A stretch of DNA of 64,000 bases from Siphlonurus alternatus (GCA_949825025.1 OX463780.1:21346356-21410355), one strand, 5' to 3'. Shown: positions 23,658 to 37,417, counted from the stretch's first letter. Numbers and translations are program-made. The notes: generated by a model not told the origin, from the sequence alone.

Positions 23658-25028
23658 TAACTGCATTAATTATTATTATAAAATTCACGTTATTTATTTT
23701 TTCTCAAATCAATAAATTAAAGGAAATAATAATTGATCAAATTTTCAGTATCTACGTATTTTAATTAATGTTTAATATAATATTACTATAATAATAATGT
23801 CAAGTTTGGGAATCTACCAGACTACCAGAAAAAAATCATTCTTACGTCCATGGCATGGAATATATATATAGCAGTATTGAACGTTGGATTTATAATCTGT
23901 TACTGAGAACGGCTCGCAAACAGATTCTGTTAAAGTAAACATTTTTTTCCCCCGCTTCATAAATATATAATATATTATAGTCAATCGGTCTAACACACAC
24001 CGAACTATAATTAATTTTAATTAAAAGTATATTTAGAGTTTTAGAGCCATAACCTAGCAGCAGTTTTGATTAATTCACTTGGAGAGGCAACATAGAATTT
24101 GTATAAGGACGACTTTTTTTTTCCGACAAAACACTGTACGCGCGTTATAATTATCAAATTAAAAACGTATTTCATAAAACGAAAAACAAAAATGTCTGTT
24201 TTCTAAATAAAAATACCTTAAAATGAGAAGAGTAGATGAACCGGCCTATTGTATTATTGTAAATAAGATTAATATTTTTGCACTCTAAAACTTATATCGA
24301 CTCGCGGACCAATTACTTTTTGTGTTTTTCTGCAAGCTGCAGTGATAATCATTGCATTTTGCTTACAGAAAATTATACATAAAACGCGATAAAATTAAGT
24401 CACTAATCAAAATATATATATTAGATATAAAATATCTAGATATATATTATAGATATAAATAAATATAGATATAATACTTAATTATTGATTTAAAGAATTC
24501 GAGCACTAAAATTGGCATCTTTATAGGTCTTATATGCTTTTTACTTTTTTTAAAGTAACATTATATTCATGTACAATAATTTTACATTTTCTTATGAATT
24601 CTTTGAAAACATTTCCCGATGGAAAAATTTTAAATTAAATTTTTGTACAAAAAATATATAACATTTTGTATAAGTGGATTATTTTAACCTTTTGCTCAAT
24701 GATTTTACAAATTGATTAACAAATTTGCAATTTTTAATGAAAAAATGACGAAAACGTTAAAAAAGGTATAAAGTTACATTATACGCTAAATTTTACAAAA
24801 ACTTACAAATATTTCTTACAGTGTATGATATGAGATATCACTGATATCTCGGGGATATCACAGATATGATGAGACCGTTGTAAAAGCGCGCGTGGATATA
24901 CTATGACACGCTTAATTACTTCTACAACTTCTTAGTAATTAATTTAAAGAGAATTTGTGGTTATATAATGAGCTTATTATATTATAGATGCAATTAAACT
25001 GTAATGCTTGAATTCTCCGGTATAGGTG
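23658..25028. other. Intergenic AT-rich sequence
   Basis: No gene seen. Around 24830-24865 short palindromic gatatc repeats occur (gagatatcactgatatctc). Nothing else is assignable. Confidence 0.5.
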
Positions 25029-25251
25029 GTTAGGCTGCTCGCAGACAGCATCGCGTATGATTTCGTATTGTGTATGACTTCGTATGATAAAAATTTAGAA
25101 CCGGTTCTAAATGAGAAACTTTTACGATGTCATATACCATACGCTACCATGCGAAGCTGTGTGCGCGCACGTATCTGATCGCACAGTTTCTTAATTTTTT
25201 TATCATACGCTGCGAAATCATGCGATTCTGTCTGTGACTAGCCTTAATCTA
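25029..25251. mobile_element. Palindromic MITE with TTAGGCTGCTCGCAGACAG ends
   Basis: ttaggctgctcgcagacagc pairs with ctgtctgtgactagccttaa. Inside, tcgcgtatgatttcg pairs with cgaaatcatgcga, and ataccatacgc repeats occur near the centre. Some end mismatches; no coding frame. Confidence 0.7.
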
Positions 25252-25720
25252 TATTTTTATAGGTAGCGATCGATTTGTATCATATTTTATGCACGTTTTG
25301 GTGTCTGCATAGCAATGACGAAAGCATAATCAGTATCATCACTGCAGCTAGCTTACAGAAACGTACATTGTTGGTCCACACGTATCGATAATTTTTTATT
25401 TCTTAATTAGCACAATTAATTTTTAACTTTTATTTACAATAACACAAATAAGCCCATGCATTGTTTTATGCCTATCATAAGGTATTTAAATTTAGAAAAC
25501 AGACTTTTATGTTAAAAAGAAATCGGTATTTGATTTGATAATAACCTAATATAGCATGATATATATGCTGGAAAAATATCAGTACATGCAATTTCATATA
25601 TATTATGTTGCCTCTCCGGGAGAATAGAATATTTTATTGATTCTTTTGAATCAAAACTTCTGCTTGATGGTTAATATATTTAATATGGAGCTCTATAGCT
25701 ATGAAATTCTTAATTAATCC

Positions 25721-25824
<104 letters not shown>

Positions 25825-26661
25825 GTCGATTATAGATTTTTTTAAAGAGAAATAAATAATATACAAAATGTTTACTTTAACAGAATTTGCATGAGTGCGC
25901 GAACCATTCAGTAAAATGGAAATGGTATATAAGTCTATAAACGTCCAAAACTACTATATTGATAATAATTAAGGTCAACTAATACATGTATATTTGAATA
26001 ATATATTAATAATAATTTATTTCGAACGACGGTATTATACTGCATATTAGTGCATATATATGGTACTCATTGTTCATTACAAGATGATTCACGTCTGACA
26101 AAATACAAGAAATTTAATTTATAATTAAGTTTGGCAAATATAATAAAATATACTGTGTATTATGATATTGATCGACATATTGCATAGCACTTCTATCTCT
26201 AGAAACTCGATCTATATTATATTTTAGTCAAATTAAAAGACGCAGTAAAACACAGTATATATAGTTTAATAATTGTAATAGATTATAATTAATATTATAA
26301 TTATTAAAATATTATTAATAGTATAATATTAATATTGTAATATTTGTCGGCTCAAGTTTCGTATTTTGATTTTGCGTATGTGAATATCTAACAGTAAGAT
26401 TATAAATAATATAATATATACTCTCAGCTCTCATGCAGTGTTTTCTGAGGTTTTCTCTGTCTCTCTGTGAATAAATTAAAGATCTGAAAAAGTTAGTACA
26501 ACTTCGATCTCACCTCATTTGATTGCAATAGAGCGCGTTTACCGCGTTTATCCGCGCATGCGCATATATCGGTGGAAAATTTTGTCACATTTGTCTGCTA
26601 GGGGCGTAACTCCAACAAGGGGAATCAAAATTATCCTAACAGGAAACTAATTTAATAGTAA

Positions 26662-27077
26662 GAGTGATGTGAAATTCGCGCGAAGATTGGTCCGCGAATA
26701 TGCGCATGCGAATATGCGCGAATATGCGCGCAAATGCGCGCATATGCGCGAAAGATACTTTCAAGATGGCGGCCGCGCGCAATTAAAATCACGTGAGCAC
26801 CTCGGCAGCCTGAAAGGCCGATTGCTTTAATTCCATGATTAATTAACTCTAATTTAATCCAAACACTAATTAAGCAAGAGATTATACCAAGAAAAATAAG
26901 AAAAGACTCTCTGTAGCATTTACTGTAGTTTTAACCAGTTTTAAATTGCTATTTTTGTGGCGGGAAAGTCAATTTTCAATATGCGCGCATATGCGGCCGC
27001 AGATTGCCCGCGAATATGCGCGAATATGCGAATATGCGCGCATATTCGCCGCGAATATGCGCGGACTAACATCACTG
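26662..27077. mobile_element. CpG-dense foldback element with GCGAATATGC arrays, upstream of synaptogyrin
   Basis: Outer motifs gagtgatgt (26662) and acatcactg (ending 27077) are inverted. Just inside both, arrays of gcgaatatgcgc units run at about 26690-26755 and 26981-27063. The CAGTGATGT-like end resembles hAT termini, but no matching 8-bp duplication is seen. An aagatggcggcc motif (YY1-like) lies inside at about 26763. It ends about 200 bases before the synaptogyrin start codon. The CpG density contrasts sharply with the surrounding sequence. Confidence 0.6.
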
Positions 27078-27284
27078 CGGGCGCCATCATTATAATAAAT
27101 AAAATAAATTATTATTTATTAATAGTAAATAACCAAAATAACGAGACAACAAAATATTAATTTAATTTTAATTAAGCTTTGGGACAAATTAGTTATTAAT
27201 GTTTTTCTCGGGACGAATGGAGAAATTGGAGAATGGGGACGATCACTGAAGGATTTGTTTTGACCCTTCAGTTCTGAAAGAAAA

Positions 27285-30200
27285 ATGGACGGAGGCGCGT
27301 ACGGCGGTGGAAAAGCGGGATCACCTTTTGACCCTTTACAGTTTGTTCAGCGACCTGCAGTTATATTACGAGCAGTGTGTTTGGTACGTACAAGCAGGTT
27401 CATAATTATTATAAAGTTATATTTCACTTTCAAATTCATATTATTTGTCAGTAGCATCATTGATTTTCTTGAGCAGCCATCATGGTTGACGATCGAGGAT
27501 ATTGATTTTTAGCAGTGTAGGAATGAATATAACCTGCTACTGTCTTGCACTTTTGTGAAGCTGTGGTATGACCTAATTTATGATGTCTTACACAATATTT
27601 GTGCAAACTCCTTTTTAAAGTGAACTTGTGCTCTCTACTGAAGTAATAAGCACTACATAATATGCATACGAGAATTTTATTCACGCCCCCTTGAAATGTC
27701 AGAACGTTTGGGAAAAAAATACACTTTTTTCTTTCTTTCTCAGCCTTTCACTCCATATCTATCTTTCAAGTTGTACAGGCTATTAATAGGCTACAGAAAC
27801 TTATATTATGATATCGTATACCTAGTGATACATATTTTTTTTTTAGTTTTTAATCAAACCCTATTGGGTACTTCTATTTACTAATTGCATACTACTTTGA
27901 AACCCCGAACCTTCCGAAACCCTAACTTGAGCGTTTCGCGGGCTCTTCTGGAACGAGGGCGGCCACGGCCTTGCAAATCCATCCCGGCATTTGCCTGCGG
28001 CTGAGGGAAACGTGGAAACCTCAGCCAGGATGGACGCTACAGCTTTTGTCAATGAACCGGAAGTGCAATGGTCCAAAGCCAGGGGAACCACATAATGGAA
28101 AAGCGCAACGTTTTACCCCTGGGTGGGACACGTGGTTTTTGTTGAAAATGGTCACCCATCCAACTACTAACCACGCGCGGCGTTGCTTGACTTCGGTGAT
28201 CTGACGAGACCCGGTCAAGCGCACTGCGCCACACCTCCCACATATTATGATACATATTATAATATGTACATTTTATACTGAATGCATATAATTATATCCC
28301 ATATGTATGCATGTGTACTGCACCTTAAAATTTCTGCAGCACGCCGCAGAAAAATCGAGCACTTCTTGATTTTCTTATTCACTACCTCAGCTACCGGTAA
28401 CATACAATTTCTGCGAGATTCACAACAATTTTCGGAGTATGTGAAAGCATCTATTGATACAGTATCATACTCATAATTATTTATGCAGAATGGAGGGAAA
28501 TTAAGAGTCTTACTTTTCCCTGTGACCCTGTGTGATATGCATATTGGTACGAAACATATGCATACAATTTATTATAGTCAATAGCTCATAGAGGACAAAA
28601 CTATAAAATTGTATTGTATCTAAAATTGTACCATGTATTCTATAATGACGAATTAAAAAAAAAAAAAAAATGTATGCTAAGAAGACAATCTCCGATTTAG
28701 AGTATGAACATAGTTTACGCCTGATTTCCGAAAGTGATGTAAATTGCATATTTCAACTTTTTTTTTAGCCCACAATCGTAAGAATCAATAGAAAATGCGT
28801 CATTTCTGGAAAATTTTAGTCTTAAACTCTCGCTTGTTTGACTGTAGGTAGCCAGGGAAAAAAATTGGAGGAGCTTCTTATACTTCAAGGGGAAAGGAGG
28901 GGGGCATAAAACTGGGTGGGAGAAAGGTGGGTCAAACCATAGCTTAATTATTTTTACTTTATCTTTGGGAGGGGGGATGCAAACCCCCAAAATCTTTTCC
29001 CTGCCTATCGTATGCCACTGTCTTACCAACAGATAATAATTAATATTTTTTTCTTATGAGGTCAATGAGTTTTTTTTTTTTTTTTTACAAGGATACACCC
29101 CTAAGAGCTTATAGCTCGCGGCAGGGTACTGGGTAGGGATAAGGTAGGGAACGGATAGTGGCCACGGCCTGCATGCTTACGCGTCCCAGCATTCGCTGAG
29201 GTGAGACTGAGGGAACCGTGGAAAACCTCAGTCAGGACGGACACCTCTACTTTTTCTCAATGAACCAAAGCGATGTCCAAAGCCTGGGGAACCACACACA
29301 AGTGCATCACTGCACTGGGTGGAAAGCGAGACGAATTTACCCCAGGGAGGGAGCAGCGTATTTTTTACTTGAAAGTGATGAAACGGTCACCCATCCAAGT
29401 ACTAACCACGCTCGACGTAGCCTGACTTCGGTGATCTAACGAGAACCGGTCAATGCACTGCGCCACACAATAACTGCTCTCTTCCAATTGAATTGATTGA
29501 TATATTAGGTCTGTGGACCTAACAGTCATTGCCCGTAACTTAATGTATTCCATATTAGGTATGGTACCACCATAAAACTACCGTATTTTTATAAATTTAT
29601 ATAGCATGTAGAGCAATTAGTGTTGCATAGTTTAAAAAAAAAAATATTAAACACATTACTAAATTTCAAAGTGACACTGATCACCATGATATTTGTTTTG
29701 AATCAGCAATACCGGTATATTGTTCCTGACTCTTACAAAGTCCCATTTGTAGTGGCCTTCAATTCAGTGTGATTTGTTACATTCTGTTTAATTAATGTTG
29801 TTTTTCTCTTTTCCACAGCTGTTCTCCATCATTGTATTTGGATGCATCTCATCACAAGGCTGGAGATTTGATGCAGAGGAAAATCGGGAAGTCTGTTTGT
29901 ACAACAAAGATGCAAGTGCTTGCAACTATGGAGTGTTTGTTGGAGTGATTGCCTTCCTTGCAGCCATTGGCTTTTTGGTTGGCGAGTTCATGTTTGATCA
30001 AATGTCTTCTGTCAAGACTCGCAAGCACTATGTGCTACTGGATCTGGGATTCTCAGGTGGGTTTAATTTCAGTAGGATCAACTGATATAGAAATGATATA
30101 TAGATTTATTTCAATAAAGTCGAACACACACACTCACACACACACTAAACATTAAATACGGTAAGCAATATTGTAGTAATGCGTACCAGTAATACATTTT

Positions 30201-32267
30201 TGCCAATATACACAATATAGATATCATTGTATTTTATTGCAAGATAAAACATCAACAAGAAAACATAACCTACATGCTTTTGATTGTGATACTCATTAGT
30301 TTAAAGACTTTAAAGTTTAAACTTAACATTTTGTAAAGGATCAGTTGTATTTGACTATCACACATGATACTCAGTCTAAGTTTGTGGATAAAATTTTTGA
30401 TAAGGAAAATATTCTCGTGGCATAGTTTTTGCTTTTAACAAGGTGGATGGTATTCAGATATTGTTAAGAGGCAAAAGCACCTTCTCTTCTTTAGAAAAAC
30501 ACATTGATATTGATACTCTCTTATTTATTTTTAATCCTTACCTCTTGTGATTACAGGCTTCTGGGCTTTCCTGTACTTTGTTGGTTTTTGCTACCTGACC
30601 AATGAGTGGAGCAATGCTGAGACACCAGAGGGTAACTACGGAGTGAACAACATGCAGGCTGCCATTGCCTTCTCCTTCTTCTCTATCTTCACCTGGGTAA
30701 GTTGCAAATTCACAAATATTTACTGACTACAATCTGGTAATGTTCAGTGCCAAAAAATGTATATTAGTATAACCAAATACTGCAGAATTGACTTTTAAAA
30801 TTAAACTGCAGTTCAATCAACACTGATAACATAGGTTTACATCTTGCTCTAATGCTAGACATCACTATAATCAAGTGATTCGATAAAAAAATACTCATAA
30901 AAAATACAATGATTTGTAATATTTTCTTTAATTTAATATAAGAACATCTTATTCATTGTGTTTGTTTGCAGGCTGGCTGTGCTTGGTTTGCATTCCAACG
31001 CTTCCGTCAAGGCACAGAGGCCGCGTTTGCTCCCAGCTACGAGGCTGACCCAGGCGCAGGTCAAGCTGGATACTCCTCCTACCCTGACGCAGACACAGGT
31101 GGCTACAACGAGCCTCCCTTCTCTGCCCAAGGACAGGGTGAGTAAGCTCTTACCGATACCCTAGCTGTCAGTGGTGCACATCCCTATGATGAAAATTTGG
31201 AGTGCTAACTTTTGAGTCCCGGATATGGAAATCAGTAATGAGATAATTATTTATACAGTAATGATTTAAGTATCATAATCTTAACCATAATTGTTTACAT
31301 AATTAAAATTTCAATTCTGATTTTCAGACATGAAGGGCAATGGTAAAACTAGTTAATCTGAGGGAGTTTCTTGCCTTGTACAGTATTCTTTACTTTACTT
31401 TTTTTTATGGCCTCATTAAGTTAAAAATAAATACTAAATGGTGATAAGAAGAGAGATAAGAACATCATAACAAAAATAAACAAGTTAAATTCTCAGTTGA
31501 TTGTGATTATGATCAACATTTGTTTATGCTTGTTTGAACTATTCTTTGCCCTTATTAGATATGTGGTTTTATAATTTACAATGCATGCTTCAGTAAACTA
31601 TTAATTTGAATTCAAGCGTAGAATACCTTGTTGCAAGCTATTTTAAATAAAGCTCCCATAGATGATTAATAGCTGTGATTGAACTGCTTTAAATTAGTGA
31701 AGTAAATAAAATTATCCTTTAATATTTATATAAAAAGCACCCAAAAGATGGATAAATATTTAATCAGTTTTCACTACTTTATGAAAAGGCCTGGAAGGAC
31801 TTCAAATAACACAAATTACAACAATCCTAAAATTAAGACAGTCTTAGTGTATTCTTTATTGTTGCGCTAAGACAGTCTTAGGCTAAGTTTAGGTTAAGTG
31901 GTGTTATTTGAAGACCCCCCTGTATTTATTGTTTCCTGTAGTATGTCAAAGATAAAGTTGTGATTTTCCTCTTATGTACATTATAGTTAATACAGTACAT
32001 TGTTGGTGTTTTTATCTATAATATTAAAGGAAACTGTGAAGTAAAACTGGAAGTCTATAGAAATGAGCCTAAAATTGATTCTGCCTAATCACGAGTACAA
32101 AAACTATATTTTATGGCCGTCCGTTTTAAAATACTGTACTTGCATTTTTTTTTTTTTTTTAATATATATTTTGTACAATGCTGCTGTTAGTATGTTGTAC
32201 CAAGTCTTTAAATTTTGTTTGTTTCACAGGTCCAGTGGGCTCTGACTATCAGGCTCCAGCCTATTAA
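27285..32267 (+). CDS. SYNGR: Synaptogyrin, four-pass MARVEL-domain vesicle protein
   Basis: Synaptogyrins are tetraspan proteins of synaptic-like and other transport vesicles (family knowledge). Exons: 27285-27383, 29819-30056, 30557-30696, 30972-31137, an optional 31328-31342, and 32230-32267. All junctions join in phase, giving 226 residues (231 with the microexon) against about 230 in vertebrate synaptogyrins. The start GGAYGGGKAGSPFDP and the segments VILRAVCLLFSIIVFGCIS (TM1), YGVFVGVIAFLAAIGFLVGE (TM2), FWAFLYFVGFCYLTNEWSN (TM3) and AAIAFSFFSIFTWAGCAWFAF (TM4, through its last 20 residues) follow the family closely. The first luminal loop has two Cys (EVCLYNKDASAC). The C-terminal tail is Gly/Tyr/Pro-rich and cytosolic, ending GSDYQAPAY. 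Intron 1 holds two 5S-headed SINEs and a hAT-like MITE. The exact paralogue cannot be assigned. Confidence 0.95.
27951..28236 (-). mobile_element. 5S rRNA-headed SINE in synaptogyrin intron 1, ggcggccacggcc subfamily
   Basis: Best-preserved member of this subfamily. On the minus strand: ggtgtggcgcagtgcgcttg, then cagatcaccgaagtcaagca and ggatgggtgacc, then the shared body with ccatcctggctgaggtttcc. It is antisense to the synaptogyrin transcript. Confidence 0.88.
28853..29003. mobile_element. Short hAT-like MITE in synaptogyrin intron 1
   Basis: cagggaaaaaaattggagg on the left and ccccccaaaatcttttccctg-like on the right are inverted. Inside are G-runs (ggaggggggc, ggaggggggat). No matching 8-bp duplication was found, so the call is tentative. 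Confidence 0.45.
29071..29468 (-). mobile_element. 5S rRNA-headed SINE with poly(A) tail in synaptogyrin intron 1
   Basis: On the minus strand: head tgtggcgcagtgcattgacc, 5S-like tagatcaccgaagtcagg and gttagtacttggatgggtga, body with ctgactgaggtttt, terminal aggggtgtatccttgt and a poly(A) run (plus-strand T run 29069-29086). The poly(A) shows retroposition. Confidence 0.9.
31802..31915. repeat. Small imperfect inverted repeat in the last synaptogyrin intron
   Basis: acttcaaataacac pairs with gtgttatttgaag, and an inner taagacagtcttag palindrome occurs twice. Could be a tiny MITE; only one copy seen. Confidence 0.55.
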
Positions 32268-35200
32268 GAGTCTCACCTCACAAACCTCACTCGTTGCATA
32301 CCAGCTTGTGTACAGCCCCTGCAGCAACAGATGCTGCTTGGAGAGCCCTCAATATAAGCAAGCAGGCTGTCTACCCCACTACCAACAATTCTTATTTTGT
32401 TATGTTGTTATTTGCAATCTATCCTAAACTTAATAAGTGCATCTAAAAACGGATTAATTCTAATTTGTGTTTTACCAACAATTCTCATATTTATATATAA
32501 ATTGTAAAATTGAATTGCGGGAAATGTGTGATGCATGGAATTGTGTATAGTATTCATTAAAAATTATGTTAGATTATGCAATTGATAAAAGCTGGAAGGT
32601 TGGTTGATATTTTAACTTTTAAGTGCAGACATCACAATTTGAAATTTCCATATAATTTTATATTTTTGTAATCCAAGTATTGTATAAGGGGCTCTCAAAA
32701 ATTGGTGTCAGTAAACAATTATAAACAGGGACCCAAACTGTACTAATGAGTAGTTTTAAACACATTTTTTCAGTAATTGAATGTAAGCTGGTCATATTAA
32801 AAAATAAAAATAAAAGAATAAAACCTTTCTATAGACGGAATATATATATACAGTATAAAAAAATCTAACAACTACCATCATCATATTTCTTTTGTCAATA
32901 ATTTCCTTTATAAATTTTTATTTTGTGTTCTGAAATATAATTACCTATGCCAATACTATCAATACTCATGTATTTAATAATATATATATATGCAGGGCAA
33001 TATTAAAAGTAATACATTCATTTTCAATTGGGTGGAATGAAATGATGAATCTTTGTGTCATAGCCTATTACAGTAAAATATATTATTCTTTGTTTTCGTC
33101 ATGTTGTGTGAGTAGGGAGTTACAAACATAAAGAGAGTGCCACACTGCCATATGTTTTTGCTAGACCTCCTCGGTTTACTCTCATCCCAGTACAGTCTCG
33201 ACCCAACAGTAGTGAGTTCTTAGAGTTTCTAAGCCTTGCCCCTGCAATAAAATGCCAACTGTTTTGGGCAGCTTATTACCGTACTTAAATTACTATTACA
33301 ATACATCACAAGCCAAAATGTGGCTTGTCGAGATTTATATATGTCATGTATATAATTAATAATTATTCTACCAAAGAATGTAATCTCAATATTTTTTATT
33401 TTTGTGTAAAAAGTGATTATTTTGTTTTACTTTCCTTAGGGGGTTTAATGATAGCATTAAACATAATTACATAAATTCTCATAAAAGCTGCAAGCTGTTT
33501 AATTTTGCTATGAGTATTTAATAATAAACTCAATGGGCCTATAGCCCCAGATATTACCTCTAAAACAACATCAATTTCTTACTAGTGTTATATAATTTCT
33601 TCCTTACAGAAAAAAAAATTATTTCTGTTTTTTTTTGTGTCCGTGTTAAAATGACCAGTAGGCAATACTGGCAATGTTGTTACGTCTGCTACTATGTAGT
33701 CTGTCTTACTGGTACATAGACAAGAGGAGCTATAGTCAACTTTTTCTGAACTGTTACAGAATTAGTGGCCATTAATTAATTTTGCTCCATTATTATTATA
33801 GAGTTTATGGGAGCCCTTAAGCACTATTTATTATTGTTTTCTTTAATTAAGTGAATATTGTTTGACTATAATTATTCTAGTCAATATCAAGAGTTCTAAT
33901 ATAACGTACTTAAAATTTTGTTTCATGATCTCATATTAAAATACTTATTACTGCATGATGTTGTAAATGTTTTGACGTAGAGAAAAAGCCTTTTTACTTT
34001 TATTTCTTGGGAATATTAATAATAAAAAATATATTATAATCCATTTAATGTGAAAGGTATAATGTAAATAGAGTATATAGCTAAAAACAGCTACTACTTT
34101 GTTCACTCAAGTTTTGCTAGGCCAAATGCACACATAACATTAGGTCAGCCTTATAATTATGATTGTTTATGGCTATGTGATTCAATGCAAACTTTGAATC
34201 ATTAAAGAAGACAAATATTACAAAGTGATGATAATAAAATATCTGAGAAGGCATTTTATGTTAGTGAATAGCAATAATAATAATGTAATTAATTGGTAAA
34301 AAATAATAATTAAGTGTTTGTAGATTTTATCATAAAAATATTGAATTATCACGTCACATCATCTTCCTATTACACTAAAAATTAACTGAAAATGTTTTGA
34401 TCAAATTCACAACTTGCCTAAATGAAGGCAAGGAAATAAATTTTATTCTGGCTGTTTTTCTTAAAGCCGGATTCACAATGGAGCGTCACTTTCACCTAGG
34501 CGCGTTGTGAATCCAGCTTTATGCATATTTTTTTATTATTTTTATGTAATTGATGAAAAGAAGCCTCCTGTTTTGAATCTGGTTTTGTTTTATTATTATT
34601 GTTATTTTTTAATGCGAAATTTTTTATGCATTGCTATTATTTATTTGTTATTTATATAATATATATTATATATATCAAATTTCTGCAATTGCATAATTTG
34701 TAATTAAGAACAAATTGTGTCTCATCATTGAGATAAAGATTGGTCTTTACGTCTTTACAATATTCAAATACTAGATAAAATCACAGAAATCAAATTGACA
34801 CTTTGCTATAAGTGCACAATGCATGCAAAGATTTAATGTTGCCAACTGTTAATTAATTGGTTCTAAATATTATATGTATTGCTGCATTATAATCAATTGT
34901 TCTTACTAATTTCATTTTTGAGTCAAATTAAAACACTGAAATAGAAAAACATAATATACAGTATGTCATGCATGTCTTTGAATATTTTGTTATGTTTTTT
35001 TTTTTTCTTCTCTTTTCTTCTTTTTGTGGTTGTTAAAATTATATATTTTTTTTAACTTGTGGTACTGATCGATATCATCTATAAAATAAAAATACATATA
35101 TATTATATATATTTACTGTTGCATAGCATAAAGTATAATAATAAATATTTTTAATTCTTTGACATGTTTTTAGTGTTCATAAACACTTAATTACGAAGAA

Positions 35201-36194
35201 AAAAAATCAACGATAAAATAATAATTAAACTTCAGTGAAGTGTTAAAATATTTCAGAAATAAAATACTACTCAAATTCATTAGCAATGTGTAGATAAACT
35301 TAAATGAAAATATCTATGTAAAATAATATTTTGTTTCATTTCAAGCAATTCCTTACTATGTCTAAGTGTTGCTTACCTTAAGCAGAAATATTTTAACGTT
35401 TGTGCTCGTATTAAAACAGGAGGTTTGCGTCTTTCTGTGTTGAGGTGCCGTTGCTGACTGTGTGATTGTTCTCCTCTGAATGTTTGCCATGTCAGGCAAG
35501 GCACCTCCCAACCCTGTACTGCGCTGCGCTGCCTGGGTTCAGCCATGCAGGCGGCCAGAATAGACAACCAATAAACAGTCTTCGTGTTAATTTGACTCTT
35601 TGATTTATCTTTTATAGTATACCTTTTTACCATATATAACATGGTGTAATACTTTGATAAAAGATGTCTACATTAATTCTTTTAGTTGTTTCGTAAAATA
35701 TTATATGGTAGATACATTAATACATAAATTTTATTATATATAGATTGTAGGAGTATACAATTCAGATTAAAATGTCTTCTAAAAACTTTGTTCAAGTACT
35801 AAAACATACATGAAAATCAAAATATAGTACCTCTTTATCATGGAGGAAATTATAATTTATCCATGCTCTTTATATACTTCCTTCATTTTTTTTTTTAAAT
35901 GGAATTATAGAAAAATACAAACAAATATGCTTATAACACACCCCTTATAGTTATAGCATGTGCTTATAATGTAAATATTGAAGAAATTATACAATATAAT
36001 ACTTAAAATTATGCTTATGAATTAAAATAAATGGAAAAAATAATCTCAAAAATCAAATATTTGCATAAAGCTAAGGTTATAAAACTTATAAACATTACCA
36101 AATTTCATTATTTTCTAATTTTTTTAGGGTGAAGAGAATTTTTTACTTTATGTCTAAAATGCCTATTTCTAAACAATGGTTAGAAAAATATATA
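32268..36194. other. Tail-to-tail region between synaptogyrin and G-alpha
   Basis: Begins with the synaptogyrin 3' UTR; candidate poly(A) signals aataaa cluster near 32800-32822. Mostly AT-rich sequence without assignable features. Exceptions are a small hairpin at 34465-34521 (aaagccggattcacaa against ttgtgaatccagcttt) and a GC-richer island at 35385-35600 with no recognisable gene. Confidence 0.5.
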
Positions 36195-36562
36195 CAGTAA
36201 AAACTAGTTATTACGTACAGTCGAGGGACCCAGGGAATTAGGTACACCTTATATAATTATATATATAATTAATAATTATATATAGTCTTCTCTATACCAC
36301 GCAATGCTTATTATTTTTGACGGGACCGCAATCTCCTTTAGCAGGGGGAAAGCTGAGCCCCCTCCCCCCGAAATTTTGATTTTAACATGGGCAATATAGG
36401 CATTCCAACCACTCCAATTTTTTTCTTCTAATGCAACGCTGGCCTTATGAAGAGGGCCCCCCACGAAGTTTGATTCTTATGAATCTGAGCCTTTTCTTTC
36501 CTCAAAATCAAATTTTATTAGTTTTACCTAACAAAAAATTGCGTAATAACGTGTTTTCACTG
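36195..36562. mobile_element. Tc1/pogo-like MITE with TA target site
   Basis: CAGTAAAAACTAGTTATTACG on the left (first 20 bases compared) pairs with cgtaataacgtgttttcactg on the right, each flanked by TA (36193-36194, 36563-36564). CAGTNNAAAC ends are typical of pogo/Tigger-like elements. The 368-bp body has no transposase frame. Confidence 0.75.
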
Positions 36563-36885
36563 TAAAATGCACAGCGCTTAAAAATTCTTATGTTTCTTGT
36601 TATCAGCACTATTATTTTCATGATTATTTTATTTATTTGTTCAACAATAATAATTAATATATCAACATATGGTTATTGAATATTACAAATAAAAAAAAAA
36701 ATAGTTAAAATTGATAAATATATTAATTTTATTTCAAATACCACAAACATCAACAACAGTTTCTTCTAACAATTTCATAATGCATAATCTCCATCACAAC
36801 AAGGATTTAGCACTAGTAGTTCCCAAAGCTGCCATTGAAAAGCTCCCACAACCAAACATCACAACAAATATATTGTTACATTTAG

Positions 36886-36886
36886 G

Positions 36887-36959
<73 letters not shown>
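36886..36959. repeat. (TA)n microsatellite
   Basis: About 35 TA dinucleotides in the intergenic region. Further TA and TAA runs lie at 37281-37302 and 37346-37430. Confidence 0.95.
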
Positions 36960-36960
<1 letters not shown>

Positions 36961-37359
36961 CTAGTTGTTTTAATGTTTTCAGAATTTCAGCTAACGAACT
37001 ATGGAATGTTCCATTTCTCTAAAATATTTAAACGCCAAGAGCACAGGGCAGTCTTATTGTCTAGAAGAGATCATAGGCTCAAGCTTCACAAAACATCAAG
37101 TAGGAAATAGTGAAATGAACACTAGCAAGATCTTCAGCAGCCTACCCTATTCTGTATATTTCAGTAACAGCACTTTTATCCCCCCAATTTAAGAAATAAT
37201 AGAGATCTATAAATTATTTTGGTAATATTACAGAAATTGCATTGAGATTTTTCTGAAATTATTTATCATAAAAAATAATTAATATATATATATATATATA
37301 TTTTTTTAAATAAGCAATTTAAGTCCTTTTTTATCGACTTATATATTAATAATAATAAT

Positions 37360-37417
<58 letters not shown>

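Noticed and set aside
28140..28236. 5S rRNA gene
   Set aside because: Only the internal-promoter half resembles 5S; the ends differ, and several dispersed copies share an unrelated body.
36711..37022. 103-codon plus-strand open frame
   Set aside because: About a quarter of it is Ile-Tyr codons from a TA microsatellite; no splice or domain support.
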